Positions 1 through 5,907 of a stretch of DNA of 8,692 nucleotides are shown here, piece by piece; position 1 is the stretch's first letter, and the number at the start of each line of letters is the position of its first letter. Below the pieces are notes generated by a model, which was given only the letters and a program-made list of their open reading frames with translations, was not told the origin of the DNA and ran no database searches. The position numbers and the translations under genes were made by a program. The DNA is from Actinomycetota bacterium (GTDB taxonomy: Bacteria; Actinomycetota; Actinomycetes; Mycobacteriales; Mycobacteriaceae), in contig SYAB01000240.1 of the NCBI GenBank assembly GCA_005787665.1, positions 1 through 8,692 of the forward strand, written 5' to 3'.

Positions 1-1554
1 CGGTTCGTGCTGCGCACAGCGCTGGCAGCCCATCTGCCGGTGATCCTGGTGGTCAACAAGACCGACCGTCCGGACGCCCGGATCGCCGAGGTGGTCTCGG
101 AGAGCCACGATCTGCTGCTCGACGTCGCCTCCGATCTCGATCCCGAAGCCCAGAAAGCCGCCGAGGATGCGCTCGGCCTGCCGACGCTGTACGCCTCGGG
201 CCGGGCCGGGATCGCCAGCACCACCGAACCGGCCAACGGCGAGAACCCCGACGGGGAGAACCTCGACCCGCTCTTCGAGGTGTTGCTCGAGCACATCCCC
301 CCGCCGCAGGGCGACCCGGAGGCACCGCTGCAGGCCCTGGTCACCAACCTCGACGCGTCGGCCTTCCTGGGCCGGCTGGCGTTGATCCGGATCTACAACG
401 GCCGGCTGCGCAAGGGCCAGCAGGTGGCCTGGATGCGGGAGGTCGACGGTGCGCCGGTGATCACCTCGGCCAAGATCACCGAACTGCTGACCACCGTCGG
501 CGTGGAGCGCAACCCGACCGAGGAAGCGGGCGCGGGGGATATCGTCGCCGTGGCGGGCATACCGGAGATCATGATCGGCGACACTCTCGCCGACCCGGAT
601 CACGCCCATGCGCTGCCGCGGATCACCGTCGACGAACCGGCCATCTCGGTGACGATCGGCACCAACACCTCACCGCTGGCGGGCAAGGTCTCCGGCCACA
701 AGCTGACCGCACGCATGGTGCGGTCCCGGCTGGACTCGGAGTTGGTCGGCAACGTGTCGATCCGGGTCGTCGACATCGACCGGCCCGATGCGTGGGAGGT
801 GCAGGGCCGCGGCGAGCTCGCCCTCGCCGTCCTCGTCGAACAGATGCGCCGGGAGGGGTTCGAGCTGACCGTCGGGAAGCCTCAGGTGGTCACCCGGACG
901 ATCGACGGCAAACGCCACGAGCCCTACGAGGCCCTGACCATCGACTGTCCGGAGGAGTTCGTCGGCGCGGTCACCCAGTTGATGGCCGCGCGCAAGGGCC
1001 GGATGGAGGAGATGGCCAACCATGCGGCGGGCTGGGTCCGGATGGACTTCGTCGTGCCCAGCCGCGGGCTGATCGGATTCCGCACCGATTTTCTGACCTT
1101 GACCCGCGGGACCGGGATCGCCAACGCGGTGTTCGACGGCTACCGGCCGTGGGCCGGGGAGATCCGGGCCCGACACACCGGCTCGCTGGTCAGCGACCGC
1201 GCCGGTTCGGTCACGCCGTTCGCGATGATCCAGCTGGCCGACCGGGGAACCTTCTTCGTCGAGCCCGGTGACGACACCTACGAGGGCCACGTCGTCGGCA
1301 TCAACCCGCGCGCGGAGGATCTCGACGTCAACGTGACCCGCGAGAAGAAGCTGACCAACATGCGCTCCTCGACGGCCGATGTGATGGAGACGCTGGCCCG
1401 GCCGATGGAACTCGACCTCGAGCAGGCCATGGAGTTCTGCGCGGCCGACGAGTGCGTCGAGGTGACTCCGGAGATCGTCCGGGTCCGAAAGGTCGAGCTC
1501 GACGCCACCACCCGGGCCCGCAGCCGCTCCCGCGCCAAGGCGCAGAACGCGTGA
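1..1554 (+). CDS. typA: TypA/BipA ribosome-associated translational GTPase (3' part, 5' end outside window)
   Basis: This is the C-terminal 517 codons of a TypA/BipA-type GTPase; the frame is open to base 1, so the GTG at 7 is internal. The G4 motif NKTD is at fragment residues 19-22 and the G5-like SGRAG at 66-70, so G1-G3 (about 110 residues) lie to the left. A beta-barrel domain II follows (from about residue 105), then EF-G-like domains III and V ([10 protein letters not shown], then a MRREGFEL stretch), and the BipA-specific C-terminal domain ([15 protein letters not shown] region). BipA proteins are about 600-630 residues and bind the 70S ribosome at the EF-G site; they are linked to ribosome assembly and stress or cold adaptation. 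The tail is basic (Arg/Lys/Ala-rich), as in mycobacterial homologues. The TGA stop lies 37 nt before lpqW, on the same strand. Identity is secure; the physiological role in mycobacteria is less so. Confidence 0.96.
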   Translation, partial: RFVLRTALAAHLPVILVVNKTDRPDARIAEVVSESHDLLLDVASDLDPEAQKAAEDALGLPTLYASGRAGIASTTEPANGENPDGENLDPLFEVLLEHIPPPQGDPEAPLQALVTNLDASAFLGRLALIRIYNGRLRKGQQVAWMREVDGAPVITSAKITELLTTVGVERNPTEEAGAGDIVAVAGIPEIMIGDTLADPDHAHALPRITVDEPAISVTIGTNTSPLAGKVSGHKLTARMVRSRLDSELVGNVSIRVVDIDRPDAWEVQGRGELALAVLVEQMRREGFELTVGKPQVVTRTIDGKRHEPYEALTIDCPEEFVGAVTQLMAARKGRMEEMANHAAGWVRMDFVVPSRGLIGFRTDFLTLTRGTGIANAVFDGYRPWAGEIRARHTGSLVSDRAGSVTPFAMIQLADRGTFFVEPGDDTYEGHVVGINPRAEDLDVNVTREKKLTNMRSSTADVMETLARPMELDLEQAMEFCAADECVEVTPEIVRVRKVELDATTRARSRSRAKAQNA

Positions 1555-1578
1555 CGGGGTCTCGCGGCGGCCGGTCGA

Positions 1579-1591
1579 TACGCTGAGCGGC
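1579..1591 (+). promoter_or_regulatory. Candidate leaderless promoter for lpqW (-10 TACGCT)
   Basis: TACGCT at 1579-1584 fits the mycobacterial SigA -10 consensus TANNNT. It ends 7 nt before the GTG start at 1592, so transcription would begin at or within a base or so of the start codon. No Shine-Dalgarno sequence is visible before the GTG, which agrees with a leaderless mRNA. No clear -35 is seen. This is a prediction from spacing only; read-through from typA would also be possible. Confidence 0.5.
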
Positions 1592-3457
1592 GTGCTGAGG
1601 AGACCGGGCCCGGGCCGGAGCAGACCGGCCGGAGTGCGTGCTGCCGGTGCGCTGCTCTCGGTGGTGATGATCGTGGGCTGCACGGTCGATCCACCGCCGG
1701 CACCGCAGAGCACCGAGACCTCGCAGTCGGCGGCCCCCGCCCCGCCGGCACCCCAGATCATCATGGCGATCGACTCCATCGGAGCGGGATTCAATCCGCA
1801 TCTGCTCTCCGACCAGTCCCCGGTCAACGCCGCGATCAGCGCGCTGGTCCTGCCGAGCGCCTTTCGCCCCGTGCCCGACCCGGACACCCCAACCGGGTCG
1901 CGGTGGGAGCTGGACCCTGCCCTGCTGGTCTCCGCGGAGGTCACCCGTGACCGCCCCTTCACCGTGACCTACACGATCCGGCCCGAGGCCGCCTGGACCG
2001 ACAACGCCCCCATCGCCGCCGACGACTTCTGGTACCTCTGGCGCCAGATGGTCAGCCAGCCCGGTGTGGTCGACCCGGCCGGCTACGACCTGATCACCGG
2101 CGTGCAATCGGTGGACGGCGGCAAGACCGCGGTCGTGACGTTCTCCCAGCCCTACCCGGCCTGGCGGGAGCTGTTCACCGACCTGCTGCCGTCGCACATC
2201 GTCAAGGACGTCCCCGGTGGCTTCCCGGCCGGACTGGCCCGCACGCTGTCGGTGACCGGCGGCCAGTTCCGGGTGGAGTCCATCGATCCCCAACGCGACG
2301 AGATTCTGCTGGCCCGCAACGATCGCTTCTGGGGAACGCCGGCGAAACCGGACCAGATTCTGTTCCGCCGCGCGGGGGTCCCGGCCGCGCTGGCCGACTC
2401 GATCCGCAACGGCGACACCCAGGTGGCCCAGGTGCACGGCGGGGCGGCGGCGTTCGCGCAACTTTCCGCCATCCCCGATGTCCGCACCGCGCGGGTGATC
2501 ACCCCCCGGGTGATGCGGATGATCCTGCGCGCCCAGCAGCCCAAGCTGGCTGATCCCTTGGTGCGCAAGGCGATTCTGGGACTGCTCGATGTCGAACTGC
2601 TCGCCGCCGTGGGAGCGGGCAGCGACAACTCGGTGACGCTGGACCAAGCACTGGTGCGCGCGCCGAGCGATCCGGGGTACGTCGCCACCGCGCCGGAGGC
2701 ACTGGGCAAAGAGGCCGCGCTGGAACTGTTCGGCAAGGCCGGCTATGAGGTGGATCCCGATGCCAAGGCCCGGCCTGTCTCACCGCCGGGCACGACGACT
2801 GCGCCGGAGATCACCCGGGGGCGCATCAGCCGCGACGGCGAGACCCTGTCGCTGGTGATCGGCGCGGCGGCCAACGATCCGACCTCGGTGGCCGTGGCCA
2901 ACACCGCGGCAGACCAGTTGCGCGGAGCGGGCATCGCGGCGACGGTGCTGGCGTTGGAACCCCCGGTCCTGTACGGCGCCGCCCTGGCGAAGAACCAGGT
3001 GGATGCGATCGTGGGGTGGACTGCCGCCGGCGGTGATCTGGCCACGCTGCTCGCGTCGCGCTACGGGTGTCCGGCCCTGGAAGCCACCCCGGTGCCGACC
3101 ACTCCGGCGCCTTCGCCCCCTCCGGCGAGCCCGCCGTCCGGCAGTCCGTCGCCTACCAGCACCACGACGCGTCCGCCCGACGCCGCCCCGCTGGTGCGGG
3201 CTCCGTCCAACCTGACCGGCATCTGCGATCGGGGAATCCAGGCGAAAATCGATGGCGCCCTTGATGGTTCGCTTCGGATCGACGACGTTATCGCAGCCGT
3301 GGAACCGCGGCTGTGGGCCATGGCGACCGTACTCCCAATCATGCAGGACACCACGATCGTCGCCGCCGGCCCCAGCGTCGCCAACGTCAGTCTGACGGGC
3401 GCGGTGCCGGTGGGGATCGTCGGTGACGCCGGCCGCTGGGTGAAGACCGGCCCCTGA
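1592..3457 (+). CDS. lpqW: Lipoprotein LpqW, regulator of LM/LAM and PIM biosynthesis, SBP family 5 fold
   Basis: The 621-aa product has an Arg-rich N-terminus, a hydrophobic core (residues about 17-29) and the lipobox IVGC with Cys30 as the lipidated residue, so it should be anchored on the outer face of the plasma membrane. A short Pro/Ala/Ser linker (31-54) precedes a domain resembling family 5 solute-binding proteins (oligopeptide-binding type), with ADDFWYLW near residues 143-150. In M. smegmatis LpqW is known to influence partitioning of mannosylated precursors between polar PIMs and lipomannan/LAM, through PimE. A Pro/Ser/Thr-rich segment (499-533) interrupts the C-terminal region and is bracketed by the only two non-lipobox cysteines I find, C493 and C545. 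The GTG start gives a complete signal peptide directly behind a -10-like hexamer. It lies between typA and mshB, as in M. tuberculosis, but the Rv1167c/PPE17/PE11 genes that follow lpqW there are absent. Confidence 0.93.
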   Translation: MLRRPGPGRSRPAGVRAAGALLSVVMIVGCTVDPPPAPQSTETSQSAAPAPPAPQIIMAIDSIGAGFNPHLLSDQSPVNAAISALVLPSAFRPVPDPDTPTGSRWELDPALLVSAEVTRDRPFTVTYTIRPEAAWTDNAPIAADDFWYLWRQMVSQPGVVDPAGYDLITGVQSVDGGKTAVVTFSQPYPAWRELFTDLLPSHIVKDVPGGFPAGLARTLSVTGGQFRVESIDPQRDEILLARNDRFWGTPAKPDQILFRRAGVPAALADSIRNGDTQVAQVHGGAAAFAQLSAIPDVRTARVITPRVMRMILRAQQPKLADPLVRKAILGLLDVELLAAVGAGSDNSVTLDQALVRAPSDPGYVATAPEALGKEAALELFGKAGYEVDPDAKARPVSPPGTTTAPEITRGRISRDGETLSLVIGAAANDPTSVAVANTAADQLRGAGIAATVLALEPPVLYGAALAKNQVDAIVGWTAAGGDLATLLASRYGCPALEATPVPTTPAPSPPPASPPSGSPSPTSTTTRPPDAAPLVRAPSNLTGICDRGIQAKIDGALDGSLRIDDVIAAVEPRLWAMATVLPIMQDTTIVAAGPSVANVSLTGAVPVGIVGDAGRWVKTGP

Positions 3458-3537
3458 GGCCCCTGGCACGGCGAGGACCGCATCATCCGGCACGGAAACC
3501 AGACGGTCGTGTTCTGAGGCAGTGGGTAGGCAGTCGG

Positions 3538-3551
3538 TAGGGTCTTGCGGC
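3538..3551 (+). promoter_or_regulatory. Candidate leaderless promoter for mshB (-10 TAGGGT) with 11-bp direct repeat
   Basis: TAGGGT at 3538-3543 matches TANNNT and ends 8 nt before the mshB ATG at 3552, a spacing compatible with a transcript starting at or near the start codon. The AGGG inside the same element (3539-3542) could instead act as a weak Shine-Dalgarno sequence about 9 nt from the ATG, so the two readings compete. GGTAGG occurs twice, at 3525-3530 and 3536-3541, 11 bp apart, with the second copy overlapping the hexamer. The rest of the 94-nt lpqW-mshB gap shows no gene or clear terminator. Confidence 0.45.
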
Positions 3552-4415
3552 ATGGCTACCGTCCCGCGACTGGTCTTCGTGCACGCCCACCCCGATGACG
3601 AGACCATCAACAACGGGGTCACCATCGCGCACTATGTCGCCACCGGGGCCGAGGTCACCGTCGTCACCTGCACGCTCGGCGAGGAGGGTGAAATCATCGG
3701 CGAACGGTGGGCGCAACTCGGTGTCGGGGACGCCGACCAGTTGGGCGGCTACCGCATCGGTGAACTCACGACCGCGCTCAATCATCTCGGGGTGTCCCAA
3801 CCAAGGTTTCTCGGCGGCGCCGGTAGGTGGCGGGACTCGGGCATGGCCGGCACACCGGCGCGGTCGCGCACCCGTTTCGCCGACGCCGATGTCGACGAGG
3901 CGGTGGCCGAACTGGCCGACATCATCGCCGAGCTGCGTCCCCATGTGGTGGTGACCTACGACCCCGACGGTGGGTACGGCCACCCCGATCACATCCAGGC
4001 CCACCGGGTCACCACCGCCGCCGTCGATGCTGCCGTCGACCGTTGGCGTGTTCCGAAGTTCTACTGGGTGGTCCTCTCGGCCGCCGCCTTCCGTGCCGGC
4101 GTCGACGCCCTGGGCGATGACGACGTCCTGCCGGACTGGGTCGTCCCGCCCACCGAGACGGACTTCGGTTTCACCGATGACCGGATCACGGCGGCGATCG
4201 CGGCTCCCGACCACCTGGCGGCCAAAGCGGCGGCGATCGGCGCGCACGCCACCCAGGTGGTGCTGGGGCCCACCGGCCGTGCCTTCAGCCTGTCCAACAA
4301 GATGGCCCTGCCCCTACTCGCGGAGGAGCACTACATCCTGGTGTCCGGCGAGCCGGGCGGGACCGACGAGAGGGGTTGGGAACGCGACCTGCTGGCGGGC
4401 CTGGATCTGTCCTGA
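3552..4415 (+). CDS. mshB: MshB, GlcNAc-Ins deacetylase of mycothiol biosynthesis
   Basis: The 287-aa protein is a zinc-dependent LmbE/PIG-L-type deacetylase. MshB removes the acetyl group from 1-D-myo-inosityl-2-acetamido-2-deoxy-alpha-D-glucopyranoside, giving the GlcN-Ins that MshC joins to cysteine in mycothiol synthesis. The AHPDDE motif supplies His13 and Asp16 (zinc) and Asp15 (general base); the YGHPDH motif supplies Tyr142, His144 and the third zinc ligand His147. These numbers agree exactly with those reported for M. tuberculosis MshB, which supports the ATG at 3552 over the GTG at 3522. [15 protein letters not shown] and [11 protein letters not shown] are further family blocks. The paralogue Mca shares the fold, but the sequence and locus fit MshB. 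The protein is about 16 residues shorter than the M. tuberculosis enzyme as I recall it, mostly in the loop between the zinc motif and the VPKFYW block. It overlaps the next gene by one base (TGATG). Confidence 0.95.
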   Translation: MATVPRLVFVHAHPDDETINNGVTIAHYVATGAEVTVVTCTLGEEGEIIGERWAQLGVGDADQLGGYRIGELTTALNHLGVSQPRFLGGAGRWRDSGMAGTPARSRTRFADADVDEAVAELADIIAELRPHVVVTYDPDGGYGHPDHIQAHRVTTAAVDAAVDRWRVPKFYWVVLSAAAFRAGVDALGDDDVLPDWVVPPTETDFGFTDDRITAAIAAPDHLAAKAAAIGAHATQVVLGPTGRAFSLSNKMALPLLAEEHYILVSGEPGGTDERGWERDLLAGLDLS

Positions 4416-4789
4416 TGACCTTTGCTGAACCCGGCGCGGTGATCGGGCGGGCCATGCTGGGGATTCTCACCCTCGACGGGGTGCTGTCGGCGTTGGCCGG
4501 TGCCCTGCTCCTCCCGCTTTATCTCGGCCCGGTTCCCGTTCCGGTCAGCGCCGTGCTCAGCGGCCTGGTCAACGCGGCGCTGGTGTGGGCGGCCAGCCAG
4601 TGGACCGAGTCCCGCCGGCTCGCCGCGCTGCCGCTGTGGGCCTGGCTGGCGACGGTGACCGCGTTGACCCTGGGCGGCCCCGGCGGGGACATCGTCTTCG
4701 GTGGACCCGGAATCATGGGCTTTTCGGTATTGATCTTCCTGCTGCTGGGCGCGCTCCCGGCCGCGCTGCTGCTGCGGCGGATTCCGTAA
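4415..4789 (+). CDS. Small four-helix membrane protein, Rv1171-like, function unknown
   Basis: The ATG at 4415 overlaps the mshB stop as TGATG, so translation is probably coupled to mshB; an in-frame upstream start at 4376 would lie inside mshB and is unlikely. The 124-aa product is very hydrophobic, with four likely membrane segments at about residues 13-37, 41-61, 69-87 and 99-120. A short polar loop (QWTESRR, 62-68) separates segments 2 and 3, a glycine-rich loop (GGPGGDIVFGGPG, 87-99) separates 3 and 4, and the C-terminus is RRIP. I see no catalytic or transport motif. It occupies the position of Rv1171 of M. tuberculosis, a conserved membrane protein of unknown role next to mshB. The gene is convergent with the minus-strand gene, with only 7 nt between the two stop codons. 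Confidence 0.85.
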   Translation: MTFAEPGAVIGRAMLGILTLDGVLSALAGALLLPLYLGPVPVPVSAVLSGLVNAALVWAASQWTESRRLAALPLWAWLATVTALTLGGPGGDIVFGGPGIMGFSVLIFLLLGALPAALLLRRIP

Positions 4790-4796
4790 CCGGACT

Positions 4797-5708
4797 TCAG
4801 CGGCCGCGGTCGGCCCGGGCCGCCCTGGCGGGCGGGGGAGCCTCGCTGCCGTCCGGCGCCGAAGCGTCGGCCGCGGCCGGTGCGTTGCGGGTCGCGGCGG
4901 GCCTCGGGAGGCTGGCGGTACGGCTCTGCGCCCGCCGGGGCTTGGGCGTCTCGATCGCCGCCGGAACCGCGATCTCCTCGGCGGGCGTGACCGCCGGCAC
5001 CGAGGTGTCGGCATCGTCGGCCGGCGCCGGGGCAACGTCGGGGATACCCGGCGCAACAGCAACGTCGGGGATGACCGGCGCGACGTCGGTGATGACCGGC
5101 GTGGCGGCGGCGGGGACTGCGGTCCGCCTCGCGGCGGCGGAGGATGCTGCCGGGCCTGCCGAGACGGTGGCACCCGGCAGCGGCGGGATCGGCGGGATCG
5201 GTGGCAGCGGGACCAAGCTGTTGAGCCAGGCGAGCCCGTAGCTGACGAAGTTGTTGACGGAATCCTGGATGCCCTGCTGGATGTCGGGGCCGATCTGGGC
5301 GAAGTCGAGGGAGATCACGTCGGCGAACACGTACACCCCGGCCTGGACCAGCGGCTCGATGCTGAAGTACGCCAGGTCGATGCCGGGCGCGACCCACCAG
5401 AGTCCGGGCACCCAACTCAGGGCGTACTGGGCGAGTTCGAAGCCGTAGGCCACCCACGGCTCGAAGGCGTCGTAGGCCTGCTTGACCAGGCTGCCCGCCG
5501 AGGTGGCGGCCGCCACGGCCTGCGCGTCGAGAGCGGCGCTCGGCTGGAGCAGCAGCGGGGTCGCGGCGGCGCTCAACTGCACGGCCGCAGAGACCGACGG
5601 CATCGGACCGGACGGTGCCACCGGCACCAACACCGCCGCGCCGAACACCGATGCGCCCATGGCGGCGGTCGACAGCGCGCGGAGTGACAGGCCAAACGAT
5701 TCGGTCAT
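4797..5708 (-). CDS. Predicted secreted mycobacterial protein with Pro/Ala-rich tail, function unknown
   Basis: The 303-aa product starts at ATG 5708 behind a good Shine-Dalgarno sequence. Residues 9-32 form a hydrophobic signal-like stretch, with possible cleavage near PSVSA (37-41). Residues about 78-165 form the conserved-looking core: aromatic and helical, starting YDAFEPWVAYGFELAQYAL, with a LWWVAPGIDLAYF segment and an IQDSVNNFV helix. A PPIPPIPPLP hinge (169-178) leads into a low-complexity Ala/Pro/Thr tail that holds three imperfect PxIxDVA units (204-228) and ends Arg-rich. I recall similar cores in other uncharacterised mycobacterial exported proteins but cannot name a family. It occupies the position and orientation of PE12 (Rv1172c) of M. 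tuberculosis but has no recognisable PE domain. It is divergent from fbiC across a 195-nt regulatory gap. I assign no function. Confidence 0.85.
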   Translation of the reverse strand: MTESFGLSLRALSTAAMGASVFGAAVLVPVAPSGPMPSVSAAVQLSAAATPLLLQPSAALDAQAVAAATSAGSLVKQAYDAFEPWVAYGFELAQYALSWVPGLWWVAPGIDLAYFSIEPLVQAGVYVFADVISLDFAQIGPDIQQGIQDSVNNFVSYGLAWLNSLVPLPPIPPIPPLPGATVSAGPAASSAAARRTAVPAAATPVITDVAPVIPDVAVAPGIPDVAPAPADDADTSVPAVTPAEEIAVPAAIETPKPRRAQSRTASLPRPAATRNAPAAADASAPDGSEAPPPARAARADRGR

Positions 5709-5713
5709 GACAG

Positions 5714-5718
5714 TCCTT
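5714..5718 (-). promoter_or_regulatory. Ribosome-binding site of the minus-strand secreted-protein gene
   Basis: On the minus strand AAGGA lies 5 nt before the ATG at 5708, with AGGTG just upstream of it. It fixes the start codon and shows that this gene, unlike several plus-strand neighbours, is probably expressed from a leadered mRNA. Confidence 0.7.
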
Positions 5719-5726
5719 CACCTCTA

Positions 5727-5776
5727 TTGCTGGGCGTTGCTAGCCATTGCTAGTCACGGCTGGGAATTTGCTGAGA
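5727..5776. repeat. Helically phased tandem repeat array (TTGCTRG, 10-bp period)
   Basis: TTGCTGGGCG (5727), TTGCTAGCCA (5737) and TTGCTAGTCA (5747) are three consecutive 10-bp units. A degenerate unit with GCTGG follows at 5759, and TTGCTGA follows one base out of phase at 5768. The GCTRG/GCTGA cores thus recur at 5729, 5739, 5749, 5759 and 5770, on one face of the helix. The array lies 19-68 nt upstream of the minus-strand start codon and on the far side of that gene from fbiC's promoter. It could be an operator for cooperative binding by a regulator, or part of the 5' leader of the minus-strand mRNA. No known mycobacterial operator is recognised. Confidence 0.6.
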
Positions 5777-5781
5777 GCATA
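5776..5781 (-). promoter_or_regulatory. Candidate -10 (TATGCT) for the minus-strand secreted-protein gene
   Basis: Read on the minus strand, 5781-5776 is TATGCT, a good TANNNT match. A transcript would start near 5769 and carry a leader of about 60 nt containing the repeat array and the AAGGA site. The -35 position 17 bp upstream reads ATGCCG, a poor match. It is a weak single-motif prediction. Confidence 0.35.
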
Positions 5782-5852
5782 CGCCCGAACCTGAGAAACG
5801 GCATAGTTGCCGCCCGCCGGGTGCTGCTGCCCGCGATGCGGGCGACCGGTAC

Positions 5853-5865
5853 TACTGTTGGGTTC
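5853..5865 (+). promoter_or_regulatory. Candidate promoter for the fbiC transcript (-10 TACTGT)
   Basis: TACTGT at 5853-5858 fits TANNNT and ends 7 nt before the ATG at 5866, so the transcript should start at or near that ATG. The fbiC start itself (5904) would then be 38 nt inside the mRNA. A short inverted repeat (CCCGC at 5830-5834, GCGGG at 5838-5842) lies just upstream, and no convincing -35 is seen. Confidence 0.5.
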
Positions 5866-5907
5866 ATGCCGGTGGCCGGGGCCCCAGATTCGCAGACTCA
5901 CCGATGA
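5866..5907 (+). CDS. 13-codon upstream ORF overlapping the fbiC start (possible leader peptide or frameshifted FbiC N-terminus)
   Basis: The ORF encodes [13 protein letters not shown]. Its TGA (5905-5907) overlaps the fbiC ATG (5904-5906) as ATGA, the classic arrangement for termination-reinitiation. Its ATG sits 7 nt after a -10-like TACTGT, as expected for a leaderless small ORF. There is no Shine-Dalgarno sequence before 5904, so fbiC would need coupling from this ORF. The peptide has no run of one amino acid that would suggest a classic attenuator. The alternative is that a one-base indel, real or from sequencing, splits the true FbiC N-terminus: M. tuberculosis FbiC, as I recall it, also begins MP and is about 18 residues longer. 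Confidence 0.4.
   Translation: MPVAGAPDSQTHR

Noticed and set aside
670..1962. 430-codon open frame on the minus strand opposite typA and lpqW
   Set aside because: It lies opposite strongly conserved coding sequence, has a low-complexity Gly/Arg/Asp/His-rich translation with no recognisable domain, and is typical of antisense frames in high-GC genes.
1328..2647. 439-codon minus-strand frame opposite lpqW
   Set aside because: Translation is His/Arg/Gly-rich and repetitive, without a signal or domain; the plus-strand lpqW explains the region.
3522..3551. Upstream GTG as the mshB start, adding 10 residues
   Set aside because: The ATG at 3552 puts the zinc and catalytic residues at the positions reported for MshB (13, 15, 16, 142, 144, 147), and a -10-like hexamer covers the extra codons.
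4797..5708. Calling the minus-strand gene PE12 from synteny
   Set aside because: No PE-type N-terminal domain is present; the start is a signal peptide, so position alone is not enough.
4519..5721. 400-codon minus-strand frame overlapping the secreted-protein gene in another frame
   Set aside because: Arg/Gly-rich shadow; the alternate frame (4797-5708) has a signal peptide, a good ribosome-binding site and a coherent core domain.
5830..5842. Hairpin CCCGC-GAT-GCGGG before fbiC as a terminator or riboswitch stem
   Set aside because: It is only 5 bp with a 3-nt loop, has no T run, and lies upstream of the predicted transcript start.
5878..5885. GGGGCCCC palindrome in the small ORF before fbiC as an operator
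   Set aside because: An 8-bp GC palindrome is expected by chance at this base composition and has no second copy nearby.
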